Shown in pieces: positions 32,627-41,902 of a DNA stretch of 46,484 bases. The stretch covers positions 1-46,484 of the forward strand of contig JASMLK010000039.1 in NCBI GenBank assembly GCA_030748735.1, given 5' to 3'. This DNA comes from Myxococcota bacterium (GTDB lineage: Bacteria > Myxococcota_A > UBA9160 > UBA4427). Position numbers and translations under genes: made by a program. Numbering within the stretch: position 1 is the stretch's first letter; the number at the start of each line of letters is the position of its first letter. The notes beneath the pieces are model-generated. The model made no database searches and was not told the origin of the DNA. It saw only the letters and a list, made by a program, of their open reading frames with translations.

Positions 32627-33538
32627 GTGTCCGTGACCCGCGTCCCGGTGGATCCGTCGCTGTCCACGCACCCCGTTGTGCTCCTCACCGGAGCCAGCAG
32701 CGGCATTGGTCTCGCACTCGCGCGGCAACTCGTGGCCTGGCCAGCTGGCCACATCGTACTCACCGCGCGCGCATCGTCCCTTCCGCGCTTCGAAGCACTC
32801 GGGATCGAGGCGTCCGAACGCGTCTGGCTGCGCCCGCTCGACGTCACCAACGAGGCAGAGCGTGCCGCGGTGATGGACGAAATCGATCGTGAACTCGATG
32901 GGGTCGACATCCTCATCAACAACGCGGGTGTCGCCTATCGCTCGGTCACCGAGCAGATAGACGAAGCCGAAATGCGCCAGCAGTTCGCCACCAATTTCGT
33001 GGGACCGATGGATCTGGCGCGACTCGCCCTTCCATCCATGCGCGCGAAGCGCTCGGGGCGCGTGATCAACGTTTCGTCGGTGAGCGGCATGATGGCGATG
33101 CCCACCATGGGGGCGTACAGCGGTTCGAAGTTCGCTCTCGAAGGCGCGACCGAGTCGCTCTGGTACGAAATGAAGCCCTGGGGTATCGGGGTCACGCTCG
33201 TCCAGCCGGGGTTCATCCATTCCAATTCGTTCCAGAACGTCGTGTGGAGTGATGCCGCCCGGCGCGCCATGAACGATCCGGCGGATCCCTATCACGTCGT
33301 CTACCGATCGATGTCACCCTTCATCGAACGACTCATGCAACTCGCCCGCGCCACCCCGGAGCACATCGCCAACCAGGTTCTGCGTACACTTCGCCAGCGC
33401 AAGCCGCGGCTGCGGGTGTTCGCGACGATCGATGCACGCTTCTTCTACATCCTGCGCCGCGCGCTTCCTCGCAAGGTCTTCCACGCGCTGCTGTATCGGA
33501 GGCTGCCGCAAGTCCGCCAATGGGGGCCGGACGCATGA
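32627..33538 (+). CDS. Short-chain dehydrogenase/reductase
   Basis: A 303-residue classical SDR. The cofactor loop TGASSGIG (21-28), NNAG (98-101) and the catalytic set Ser150-153 region (NVSSVSG), Tyr164 and Lys168 (YSGSK) are all visible. The extended C-terminus (about 230-303) is basic and Arg-rich. It reduces or oxidises a hydroxyl/keto group with NAD(P). GTG 32627 is the start. The last bases overlap the DoxX start as ATGA. Confidence 0.92.
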   Translation: MSVTRVPVDPSLSTHPVVLLTGASSGIGLALARQLVAWPAGHIVLTARASSLPRFEALGIEASERVWLRPLDVTNEAERAAVMDEIDRELDGVDILINNAGVAYRSVTEQIDEAEMRQQFATNFVGPMDLARLALPSMRAKRSGRVINVSSVSGMMAMPTMGAYSGSKFALEGATESLWYEMKPWGIGVTLVQPGFIHSNSFQNVVWSDAARRAMNDPADPYHVVYRSMSPFIERLMQLARATPEHIANQVLRTLRQRKPRLRVFATIDARFFYILRRALPRKVFHALLYRRLPQVRQWGPDA

Positions 33539-34008
33539 TCCGCGAGCGCATCGACAGCGACGTGGCAGAACTCGTGTTCCGCCTGCTGTTCAGCAGCATC
33601 TTCATCGTGCTCGGGGGCGAGCACATGTTCAGCGACGGCTTGATCCAGCGCCTGATGCCAGAGTGGGTTCCCCTGCCCCGACTCCTTTCGCTCGCCGCCG
33701 GCTTCTTGCTGCTGGCCGGCGGTGCTTCGATCGCTGCAGGCTTTCGCGTACACATCGCTGCGACGGCGCTCGGGATCTTCATCGTCATCGTCACGGCCGT
33801 GATCCACATCCCCGGCATGTTCCTCTACCCGCCCGAACTCCCCTCCGACTGGGGCTGGTTGTGGGACCTGTACCAGCGCAGCAACTTCATCAAGAACGTG
33901 TGTCTGCTCGGGGTGTGTTTCCACTTTCTCTACCACGAGCCGGGGCGCTACAGCCTCGATTGCTACCTCGATGGAGAGGTGGGGTTCGAGAAGCACGATC
34001 GAGATTGA
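33535..34008 (+). CDS. DoxX-like membrane protein
   Basis: A 157-residue protein with four hydrophobic segments (LVFRLLFSSIFIVLGGEHMF, LLSLAAGFLLLAGGASIAAGF, and two more), the DoxX pattern. Members are implicated in redox and thiol homeostasis in membranes, but the biochemistry is unclear. The ATGA overlap with the SDR stop suggests translational coupling. Confidence 0.85.
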   Translation: MIRERIDSDVAELVFRLLFSSIFIVLGGEHMFSDGLIQRLMPEWVPLPRLLSLAAGFLLLAGGASIAAGFRVHIAATALGIFIVIVTAVIHIPGMFLYPPELPSDWGWLWDLYQRSNFIKNVCLLGVCFHFLYHEPGRYSLDCYLDGEVGFEKHDRD

Positions 34009-34059
34009 CCCAAGGCGCCGGAACGCCGATACGCCGCTGCACGGAGTCGGAGACCCCAC

Positions 34060-34998
34060 GTGCAGTGCCCGAAGTGCTCGAAGCAGGCTCGTCGAAGTGA
34101 GAACGCCACGTGTACCGAATGCGGATACGCGTTCGGCCTCGACCCTCGCGAACCCCACGGTCTCACGGACCTCGACCTGCTCAAGCTGGCCCACCAGGCG
34201 AGTTCCGGCGGTCGTCACCACTTCACCCAGAACCTGCTCTACGTGTGCTACTGCATGGAGCGCGTTCCGATGAAGGCGCTCTGGCCCGTCGCGGCAGTGC
34301 TCGGCGGTGTGCTGGGTTACCAGTTGATGGGCTCGCGAGCAGCGGTGATGGGGGCGGCTGCGGCAGCCGGTCTCGTCTACCACGGCACGAAGTCGTGGCG
34401 CCCTCCACCGCCATCCGTGCTCGACGACGTCTACGACCAGATGTCTGCAGCTGGCCATCGCCTGCCTCGCTTCATTTCGCGGCCGCTCTTCGAGTTTCGC
34501 GACGAAGACAAGTACGTCGATCACTTGCCGAGAGCGATCGATGTCGACAACGTGATCGTGGTCGACCGCAACGGGTTGGTCGACTGGTTGGTGCTCAACG
34601 ACCTGCCGCGCAGCCTGAATGCACTGGTGATCTCACAGTCGGGCTATCCCAACTACGTGTTGCCGATCGCGATCGACCTGCTCAACCTGCGCAAATCGAT
34701 CGGGATCTACCTGCTCCACGACTCCACCCAGTCTTCGCTCGCCATGCGAAAACAGCTCGCCGATTCGGGCCTGTTGCCGACGGCGGGCCATCGCATGTTC
34801 AACCTCGGCATCGAACCCGACCAGGTGACGTACATGAAGCACCTCGACCCCATCCAGCCGAGCCGAACCCGCTTTCGCATCCCCCTCGACTCGATCCCCT
34901 TTCCGATCCTCGAACGGGCCCTCTACACCTCGATCAAGCGCGCTGTCCCGCTGCTTACGGGGTTCGCGGCGGCCGGCTGGGTGGGCCGCGAGGGTTGA
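34060..34998 (+). CDS. Zinc-ribbon protein with central hydrophobic segment, unknown function
   Basis: A 312-residue protein starting at GTG 34060. An N-terminal zinc ribbon is formed by Cys3, Cys6, Cys18 and Cys21 (CPKC and CTEC). A short hydrophobic part with VAAVLGGVLGYQLMG (about 77-91) could be a membrane helix. The C-terminal half (VIVVDRNGLVDWLVLND, PIAIDLLNLRKSIGIYLLHDS) has a Rossmann/Toprim-like alternation of strands and helices, but no motif I can assign. It follows the DoxX gene by 51 bases. Confidence 0.7.
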   Translation: MQCPKCSKQARRSENATCTECGYAFGLDPREPHGLTDLDLLKLAHQASSGGRHHFTQNLLYVCYCMERVPMKALWPVAAVLGGVLGYQLMGSRAAVMGAAAAAGLVYHGTKSWRPPPPSVLDDVYDQMSAAGHRLPRFISRPLFEFRDEDKYVDHLPRAIDVDNVIVVDRNGLVDWLVLNDLPRSLNALVISQSGYPNYVLPIAIDLLNLRKSIGIYLLHDSTQSSLAMRKQLADSGLLPTAGHRMFNLGIEPDQVTYMKHLDPIQPSRTRFRIPLDSIPFPILERALYTSIKRAVPLLTGFAAAGWVGREG

Positions 34999-35363
34999 CC
35001 GGATGCGCGGCGCGATCGCGGGCTCGATGCGTGCGAGCGTGCCGCGTTCGACGACCGCAGTCGCCACGGCGCGGCTGGCGTCCGCCGACCCACATCCGTA
35101 CAGCGAAACCATCAGGGCCAAACACACGACCGCGCGACCTCGGTGTTCCCCGGACCGGCGGCAACGAGCACGCTACCACAGCGCGCATGGTGCTCGATCG
35201 GCGCGGCTTTTCTGCCCGCACGCGATGTGCAGCAGCACGCCTAAGTCGTCGCGAGGATTTGCGCGGTTCCGCACACCCCACCTCGCGCAAGGTGTTTTCG
35301 GGAAATCGGGTATCTTTTCGAGCAATGCGGAAATCACCTTTCCGCACGAGCAAGGAGGACCCT
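34999..35363. other. Intergenic region with a possible adaptor-protein remnant
   Basis: No intact gene is seen. On the minus strand from about 35127 downward a short frame reads like the start of a lipoprotein-type membrane-fusion adaptor (MVSLYGCG, then TAVVERGTLARIEPA), but it is not sustained beyond about 45 residues; this may be another gene stub. The 3' part holds the leader of the CBS gene, including the hairpin at 35326-35346. Confidence 0.4.
35326..35346 (+). promoter_or_regulatory. Leader hairpin before the CBS-domain gene
   Basis: TGCGGAAA-TCACC-TTTCCGCA is a perfect 8-base-pair stem with a 5-base loop, ending 5 bases before the ribosome-binding site AAGGAGG at 35352-35358. It could be an operator palindrome or an RNA hairpin influencing translation. 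Confidence 0.5.
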
Positions 35364-35840
35364 ATGTCCCATCCCAAACTCCTGACCGCTCGAGACATCA
35401 TGACACCTCCTGGCGTCGTCGTTCGCCCGGAACTGAGTGTCTTCGAGGCCATTCCACTCCTCATCAAGAACAACCTCACCGGCTGCCCGGTCACGACGCC
35501 AGAAGGCGAACTGCTCGGCATCTTGTCCGAACTCGACTGCATGAAGGTGCTGGCGTCGGACGCCTTCTACGAAGACGACTACAGCACCAGTGACATCATC
35601 GTGAGTCGCTACATGACGAAGGACGTGATGTCGATCGATCCGGACATGGGCATCTTCCGCATCGCGAACATCTTCTTCTCTCACGCATTGCGGCGAATCC
35701 CGGTGCTCGAAGACCGCGTGCTGGTTGGCCAGGTCACGCGATCAGGCGTCCTCAAGGGCGTGCAATTGCTTCGCGGCGACAAGAACCGGCGCAAGGACTA
35801 TGGGCCCTTCGCATGGCCCACGACGACGATCTCTACCTGA
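35364..35840 (+). CDS. CBS-domain pair protein
   Basis: A 158-residue stand-alone CBS protein with two CBS motifs (about 9-60: ARDIMTPPGVVVRPELSVFE, and about 82-140: SRYMTKDVMSIDPDMGIFR). CBS pairs bind adenosine nucleotides and act as energy sensors. ATG 35364 has an excellent AAGGAGG site 5 bases before it. The last 28 bases overlap the start of the next large gene if that gene begins at 35813. Confidence 0.9.
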   Translation: MSHPKLLTARDIMTPPGVVVRPELSVFEAIPLLIKNNLTGCPVTTPEGELLGILSELDCMKVLASDAFYEDDYSTSDIIVSRYMTKDVMSIDPDMGIFRIANIFFSHALRRIPVLEDRVLVGQVTRSGVLKGVQLLRGDKNRRKDYGPFAWPTTTIST

Positions 35841-38035
35841 GCCCACTGCATTCGAGTTCACCACCGCTGAGTTCCTCGAAACCCGGGTCTCCTCAACTGA
35901 GGTCTCTTCGACGACAGCCGCAAAGCAAGTCCAGCGACCGCATGCTCAGCGCGGGCGTTGTTCTCGTTCTCGTGCTCGCGACCCTCATCGCCTACGCGGG
36001 GGTCTTGAACAACGGCTTCACGAGCTTCGATGACCCGCAGTACATCACGTCCAACCCACAGGTCCGGGCAGGGCTGACCGCGGAGAGTGTTCGCTGGGCG
36101 TTCACCCACGCCTACAGCGACAACTGGCATCCGCTGACATGGCTGTCCCACATGGTGGACGTGAGCTCGTTCGGGCTCGATCCGCGCGGGCATCACGCCA
36201 TGAGCGTCGTGTTGCACGTGATCAATGGGGTACTGCTCTTCGCCCTGCTGCTGCGGCTGACCGCACGACGGATCCCCAGCGCGTTGTGCGCGGCTTTCTT
36301 CCTGTTGCACCCGTTGCGGGTCGAGTCGGTCGCGTGGGCGGCAGAGCGCAAGGACGTGTTGTCGGGGCTTTTCTTCTTTTTGACGCTGCTGGCCTATGCG
36401 CACTACGTCGAACGGAAGTCGAAGCGGCGCTACGCGATCGCGCTCGCAGCCTTCGCCCTCGGCTTGCTCGCCAAGCCCATGCTCGTGAGCCTCCCGCTGG
36501 TGCTCTTGTCGCTGGATCGCTGGCCTCTCGAACGCACGGGAACCTTCCCTCCCGAAAGGCACTACTGGATCGAGAAGCTCCCGTTCTTCGCGCTCTCCAT
36601 CTTGTCGGCTTGCGTCACCTTGTGGGCTCAATCGATTGGAGGGACCGTCAAGTCCCTCGAATTCATTTCACCCCTCGACCGCATCTCGAACGCGGCCACG
36701 AGTGTGTGGATCTACTTTGCGCAAACCCTCTGGCCACGCGACCTCGCGTTCTTCTATCCGCATCCCGCGCTGGTCGATGACGGTGCATTCCTGGGCTTGA
36801 CCGCGCGAGGAGTGGTCGGTGTGCTCGCCCTGATTGGTGTGACGTGGCTCGTGCTGCGCCGCGCCGATCGCGAACCCTGGTGGTGCGTGGGCTGGTTCTG
36901 GATGCTCGCGACGATCGCTCCAGTGATCGGGATCGTTCAGGTGGGCGCGCAGGCCCATGCGGACCGCTACACCTATCTGCCATTCGTCGGCGTCGGGATC
37001 GCGCTCGTCTTCGGTGTTGGGCGACTGCTTCGGCAATCACCGGACCCTGCGCAGACGGACACCGGCATTGCGGGTACTACGGTCGAACGCGGCTTCGCCG
37101 CGGCCGCGATCGCCGCAGTGGGGATCTACGGTTTCATGAGTGCAGACCAGGTCGCTGTCTGGCGATCGAGCGAACGCCTCTATCAACACGCCCTCGACGT
37201 GACGGACAACAACTACATCGCAGCTTTCAACCTGGGTGCGCTGGCGAGCAGTGCGGGCGACCACGCGCGCGCGATCTCCTACTACAGCGCGGCCCTCGGG
37301 ATGCGTCCGAACTACGGCGCCGCACACAGCAATGTTGGCGTCGCCTTCGACCGGGCGGGAGATCTCGATCGAGCGGCCCACCACTACCGCGAAGCACTGC
37401 GCCTGGAACCGCGACTCGCCCGGACCGCCATCAACCTGGGCAGTCTCCACCGGGCACGCGGGGAACTCGAAGCGGCACGCACGCAATATCAGCGCGCCCT
37501 CGAAGCCCGTCCCGACCTGGCTCTTCCTCATGAAGTCCTGGGCGAACTCGAGATGGAACTCGGGAAGTTCGAAGCCGCACTATCGCGTTTCGAAGCAGCG
37601 GTTGCGATCGCCCCGCGGCGCGCAGACCTGCGCGCGCGCCTCGCCGAAGCCCTCGCGGACCTCGGGAACGAGGCACGAGCCATCGGACAATACGAAGCCG
37701 CCCTCGAGCGCGACCCGGAGTTGCTCGTCGCGATCAATGCTCTCGCGCGACTCCTCGCCACCGCCGCCGATCCCACGCTTCGCGACCCTCAACGCGCGCT
37801 CGAATGGGCGAAGCAAGCGTCGCATGCCACTCACGGGCAGAACCCAACCTTCCTGATGACGCTCGCGCTTGCGCACGCGGCAGCGGGTGAACACGACGAA
37901 GCGCGGCGCCAGCGCGACCGGGCGATCGGGTTTGCCAAGCCCGCCGAGCGCGAAGCGCTGCGCACCGTGTTCGATCGACACGGCTTTCGAGGGCACGACA
38001 CGAAGACGGCGAGCGAAGGAGACGCGGCCTCGTGA
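35813..38035 (+). CDS. TMTC/PMT-like membrane glycosyltransferase with C-terminal TPR repeats
   Basis: A 740-residue protein. After a Ser-rich N-terminus come about ten membrane segments with an early acidic motif SFDDPQYI (Asp73, Asp74) in the first periplasmic loop, the place of the catalytic Asp in GT-C enzymes such as PMT and ArnT. From about residue 460 the protein is soluble and built of TPR repeats (YYSAALGMRPNYGAAHSNVG and similar), as in eukaryotic TMTC O-mannosyltransferases. A later start at ATG 35942 is possible. It overlaps the next gene by GTGA. The sugar and target are unknown. Confidence 0.85.
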   Translation: MAHDDDLYLSPLHSSSPPLSSSKPGSPQLRSLRRQPQSKSSDRMLSAGVVLVLVLATLIAYAGVLNNGFTSFDDPQYITSNPQVRAGLTAESVRWAFTHAYSDNWHPLTWLSHMVDVSSFGLDPRGHHAMSVVLHVINGVLLFALLLRLTARRIPSALCAAFFLLHPLRVESVAWAAERKDVLSGLFFFLTLLAYAHYVERKSKRRYAIALAAFALGLLAKPMLVSLPLVLLSLDRWPLERTGTFPPERHYWIEKLPFFALSILSACVTLWAQSIGGTVKSLEFISPLDRISNAATSVWIYFAQTLWPRDLAFFYPHPALVDDGAFLGLTARGVVGVLALIGVTWLVLRRADREPWWCVGWFWMLATIAPVIGIVQVGAQAHADRYTYLPFVGVGIALVFGVGRLLRQSPDPAQTDTGIAGTTVERGFAAAAIAAVGIYGFMSADQVAVWRSSERLYQHALDVTDNNYIAAFNLGALASSAGDHARAISYYSAALGMRPNYGAAHSNVGVAFDRAGDLDRAAHHYREALRLEPRLARTAINLGSLHRARGELEAARTQYQRALEARPDLALPHEVLGELEMELGKFEAALSRFEAAVAIAPRRADLRARLAEALADLGNEARAIGQYEAALERDPELLVAINALARLLATAADPTLRDPQRALEWAKQASHATHGQNPTFLMTLALAHAAAGEHDEARRQRDRAIGFAKPAEREALRTVFDRHGFRGHDTKTASEGDAAS

Positions 38036-40179
38036 AGTCCCTCGAGGCCATCGCAGATCCCGGGCAGCGACGCGCGATGATCGCGCCGGCCGCGGCCGTC
38101 CTCGCGGCGTTTGCGTTCGCCTCTTTCGAAAGCTTCCACCCGCTCATCGCGATGGGCAAGCTCGCGATGGCCTGCGTGATCTTCGCCGCCATCGGACGGG
38201 CGGCGGCTTTCTGGCTGGGCCTTGGCGAGCGAGCGAAGGAAGGTTCTCCCGGTCGGCCGCGGCTCGCCATCGCGCACGACATCCTGCTCGGACAGGTTCT
38301 CTCGCTCGGTTATCTGTACGCGCGCAGTCTCCTGAGTGACACGCTCGGGCTACCCGGCGTGTCGCAGATCGAGTGCTTCGTCGTCCTGGGCGGCATGGCG
38401 ATCGCCTACGCGACTCGCGAGCGCACGACCGGGGCGACTTCCGGCGAAGGAACACCACGCCTCGACCGCGCAGTCGTCATCGTGCTCTGGCTTTCGTGGC
38501 TCGTCTGGATTGCGTTCCAGAAACTCGACCTTCACTTCACGCCTTCGTCCGATCCGGACATCCACGCCTTCTACGCGCGCACGCTGCTCGAACGGGGGCA
38601 GATCTTCTATGACCTGCTCCCCAATTCCGACAGCTGGATGATCTACCCCAGCGCCTTCGCGAGCCTCAACTTCGTCTGGGGCGTGTTCTCGGGACTTCAT
38701 CCGGTGCAGCTCGTGAACGTGGCCGCCCACGTACAGTGGACCCTGCTCGTGGGTGCTGTGCTCGGGTTGCTCGTCGGCCCCAGGTGCGACCGTCCCGTCG
38801 ATGTCGTGCTCGCTGCACTCCACTTCACCTTCGCGTACCTGGGCTTCAACGCGGTCTTCGCCGATGGGCGTGCGTTTCTCGAAGGCACACCGCGCCTCGC
38901 GCACACGGCCCTGCTCGTCTATCCGCTGCTCTTCGCCCTGCGGTACCGGGAAGACCTGCACCGACAGCCATGGCTCTGGCTCGTCCCCGCCTTCGCCACC
39001 GCTCTGGGCGCCTGCGTGAACCCCACCCATGTTCCCGCGATGCTGCTCGCCGCCGCCGCGGCCTGTGCGGTCGCGCAGGCTCCGCGACGTCTGGCGAAAC
39101 CGATCGGTGCGGCACTCGTGATCGCCCTCGCAGTCGCCTGGACGGACCCGTTCTATCGCGGCCTCGCCGCACAGCAGACCGCGCCCGCGGCGGAACGGGA
39201 GGCTGCAACCGATCTCACGGGACAGGCGTTTGCGGCACGGATCGACCTGGCTCGCATCGTTTCACACGGGCTTCCCGACTCGTGGCAGCGCCTCGCAGCG
39301 ATGGATCGCGACGATGCAGCGACTCGCTGGTTGAGAAGGATCGCCTGGCTTTCCGCCCTGATCACGTTGGTAATGCTCGGCTACATCGCAAAGCGTGCGG
39401 GGCCCGACCGCGAAGATGCTGCCCCCCCACACCCACGCGCCCCCCTCTTCTACGGCCTGTTCGCGGTCGTCGTGCTGCACGCGCTGTGGACGGCGGTCGT
39501 CCCGGCCTTCGGACAGGCCGAGGTCCTCCAAACGCGTCTGTTGACCCAGTACACGCGTGCGCTGCAGGAACAGCTCGAGCTGGTCTTTCTCGCGGTAGTC
39601 CCGCTTGCGTTGCTCGCGACGGCGATGTCCCTGCCGGCCGCGATCGACGCCGGCGGCCGCAAGAGGCTGCGCTGGGCATTCGTTGCAGCGTTGGTCGCGC
39701 TGCCGTTCCTGCTGACCTCTGCGATCAGCCAACGAACTGCATTTCACGCCGCGCTGCGCGAGAGCCCACTCGGAGCGGTGCACCGGGGGGATGTCGAATT
39801 CGCCCGACGCGTCGCCGACCACGTCCCTGCGGACGAACGCGTGTTGCTCCCCGGGCGTACCCGTCGGCTGCCCGGCGAACACTGGGTCTTCACCACCGAC
39901 GCAGGTCGAGCGCTACCACTCTTCACCGACGCACCAACGAGTTTCTTTCTCGGCCTCGACGGCTGGGCGTTTACGGCAGGCGCCTATCAAGCCCACGTCG
40001 CGCCGCCGCGCTTCGACCCGACGTGGTTGCGGGCCCAACGCATCGACTGGTTGCTCGACAGCGGCCAGCTCCCGCCGCAGCTCGTGAAGCAACACTACGA
40101 CCTCGCCCTTCGCGGCGACAATGCCGTGCTCTGGCGACTACGGGAAGCGGCGAGCGGCGGGGGCGCGCCGGCACCGTAG
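38032..40179 (+). CDS. Large polytopic membrane protein, GT-C-like
   Basis: A 715-residue protein starting with GTG inside the previous stop codon, so it is tightly coupled to the TPR protein. About a dozen hydrophobic segments are seen. A soluble loop with SSDPDIHAFYARTLLERGQ (about 177-195) after the first helices resembles the first loop of GT-C glycosyltransferases. The C-terminal ~130 residues (DRVLLPGRTRRLPGEHW-like text) are soluble. It probably acts with its neighbour on a lipid-linked sugar. Convergent with the ArnT-like gene. Confidence 0.7.
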   Translation: MKSLEAIADPGQRRAMIAPAAAVLAAFAFASFESFHPLIAMGKLAMACVIFAAIGRAAAFWLGLGERAKEGSPGRPRLAIAHDILLGQVLSLGYLYARSLLSDTLGLPGVSQIECFVVLGGMAIAYATRERTTGATSGEGTPRLDRAVVIVLWLSWLVWIAFQKLDLHFTPSSDPDIHAFYARTLLERGQIFYDLLPNSDSWMIYPSAFASLNFVWGVFSGLHPVQLVNVAAHVQWTLLVGAVLGLLVGPRCDRPVDVVLAALHFTFAYLGFNAVFADGRAFLEGTPRLAHTALLVYPLLFALRYREDLHRQPWLWLVPAFATALGACVNPTHVPAMLLAAAAACAVAQAPRRLAKPIGAALVIALAVAWTDPFYRGLAAQQTAPAAEREAATDLTGQAFAARIDLARIVSHGLPDSWQRLAAMDRDDAATRWLRRIAWLSALITLVMLGYIAKRAGPDREDAAPPHPRAPLFYGLFAVVVLHALWTAVVPAFGQAEVLQTRLLTQYTRALQEQLELVFLAVVPLALLATAMSLPAAIDAGGRKRLRWAFVAALVALPFLLTSAISQRTAFHAALRESPLGAVHRGDVEFARRVADHVPADERVLLPGRTRRLPGEHWVFTTDAGRALPLFTDAPTSFFLGLDGWAFTAGAYQAHVAPPRFDPTWLRAQRIDWLLDSGQLPPQLVKQHYDLALRGDNAVLWRLREAASGGGAPAP

Positions 40180-40208
40180 CCGGAACGTTCAAACGAGCGC
40201 TGCGCCGT

Positions 40209-41879
40209 TCATTCGGTCGGTCGCCCTGACCTCGCGCCCCGACGCTTCGGAGACCAGGGGCGCTCGAATTCGTAGAGCGCGTAACGCGCCGGCACCGCCG
40301 TGCCGAAGCTGAACGGAAGCGCCCCCCAGACCGAGGCGTGATACCCGGCGCCTCGCCGCCGGGCGAGGATCGAGATCCAGTCCGCTTTCTCGAACGTCTC
40401 GATCGAGAGTTGGCGGGTGCGCGCCTCGGGCACGCGAACGAGGTTCGTGTTGTTGCCGGGAACCACGATCTGATCCCCCGGCCGCATGGCCTGCCGCCCG
40501 ACTTCGAACTTCTCGATGCCGTGGCTTTCCATGTAGTACTGGAAGCCCCAGCTTCCCTGGAAGACGAGCTTCGCGTCCGCTTCGAGACCCTGCCGCTGCG
40601 CAAAATGGCGCGCGGCTTCGCGTCCTGAATCGGCCAACCGGGCATCGCCCCACGCGACGGCACCGGCAAGCGCGACCGAAGCCGCCAACACCGCGATCGC
40701 CCTTTCCCAGCGAATCGCGCCGCGCCGTTCGACCGCGCGCGCAACCAACAAACCGATTGCAGGAACTGCGGGCAGAATCGAACGACCGTTGGTGGTCCAG
40801 TTCGTGAAGGCGGCGAAGACGAAGACCCCGCCGATCCAACACGCCAGCACCACAGCGATCGGATCGCGCGCGCGATGTAATTCCTTCGCGCTCAGCGCAA
40901 GCCAGTGGACACCCACGAGTGCGAACACGGCCTGGTGGAGCGCCAGATCGAAGCCGTCGGTCTGGGCCGCTACGACGTGGACGCAGAACGCCGCCAACAA
41001 TCCACCCACGAAGACCAGCGCCGCCGCCTCGCGACGCGTCCAGAGCGCCGGCGCGAATAGCGCGGGGCCGAGCGTGCAACCGCCCAGAAAGAACAGCCCG
41101 ACCGCGAGGCGCTGCCGCACATCGGCGGTGAGCGGTGCGTCGGCGCCCGTCGCGTAGCCCATGACATCCGCGATCGGATGAACGCCGTACAGGACCGCAT
41201 AAGCGGCATCGAAGCCGGCGACCATCAGCCCCGCCACGCTGCACGCCAGGAGCCAACTCGCGTGGCCCCGGCCTCGCATCACCCCATAGACGATCACCAG
41301 GGGAACGAAGGCCAACGCGAAGTACTTGGTCAGTACGGCGAGGCCGAGCAAGCCCCCCGCACAACACGCCAGGGCGACGCGCTGCGAATCGACGGCGCGA
41401 ACCGCGAGCAGCAGCCCCCAGATACCGAATGCAAGCATCGTGACGTCGGACATGAGCGACGTTGCAGCCACCATGAACGCAGGCGTCGCGATCGAAACCA
41501 CGGAAGCCAGGATGGGGTTGATCCCGAATTCCCGCGCAAGCGCAGCAATGCCATAGACGAGGGCCAGCGCCGGCAACCACATCCCGAGGTGAAGCGCGGC
41601 CTGCGAAAAACCGAACGTGCCCCCCAACGCCGCCAGATAGTACGAGACGAGCGGCGGGTTCTTGTTGACGACGGCCATCGACGCGTTGACGCCGTACCAG
41701 TTGACGTCGAAGCCGTAGAAGTCGAGCGGCGCAACGAGGATCTGCCTGGCCGTCCAGACGAACAGCGGGTCGTCGATGTGCAGCGCCTTGCCGACGAACG
41801 GTGCCAGCACCAGCACGACCACGGCACCGGGCCACAAGGAAAGACTCTGCTCTGCGCGTTCGTGGGCCGGGTTCGACAT
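40209..41879 (-). CDS. ArnT/PMT-like family 39 glycosyltransferase
   Basis: A 556-residue polytopic protein with the GT39-type first loop IDDPLFVWTARQIL (Asp36, Asp37) and VNKNPPLVSYYLAALGG (about 77-93). These enzymes transfer a sugar from a polyprenyl phosphate donor to lipid A or proteins in the periplasm. ATG 41879 is the start at the predicted N-terminus. The C-terminal ~130 residues form a soluble domain. It is convergent with the other two GT-C-like genes and may modify the same surface polymer. Confidence 0.88.
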   Translation of the reverse strand: MSNPAHERAEQSLSLWPGAVVVLVLAPFVGKALHIDDPLFVWTARQILVAPLDFYGFDVNWYGVNASMAVVNKNPPLVSYYLAALGGTFGFSQAALHLGMWLPALALVYGIAALAREFGINPILASVVSIATPAFMVAATSLMSDVTMLAFGIWGLLLAVRAVDSQRVALACCAGGLLGLAVLTKYFALAFVPLVIVYGVMRGRGHASWLLACSVAGLMVAGFDAAYAVLYGVHPIADVMGYATGADAPLTADVRQRLAVGLFFLGGCTLGPALFAPALWTRREAAALVFVGGLLAAFCVHVVAAQTDGFDLALHQAVFALVGVHWLALSAKELHRARDPIAVVLACWIGGVFVFAAFTNWTTNGRSILPAVPAIGLLVARAVERRGAIRWERAIAVLAASVALAGAVAWGDARLADSGREAARHFAQRQGLEADAKLVFQGSWGFQYYMESHGIEKFEVGRQAMRPGDQIVVPGNNTNLVRVPEARTRQLSIETFEKADWISILARRRGAGYHASVWGALPFSFGTAVPARYALYEFERPWSPKRRGARSGRPTE

Positions 41880-41902
41880 AGGGCGGCCGAAGCATAGCCG
41901 CC

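Noticed and set aside
32462..33295. Minus-strand extension of the second CoA-transferase frame opposite the SDR gene
   Set aside because: The family similarity begins at ATG 32461, and the extension is antisense to an SDR with all catalytic motifs.
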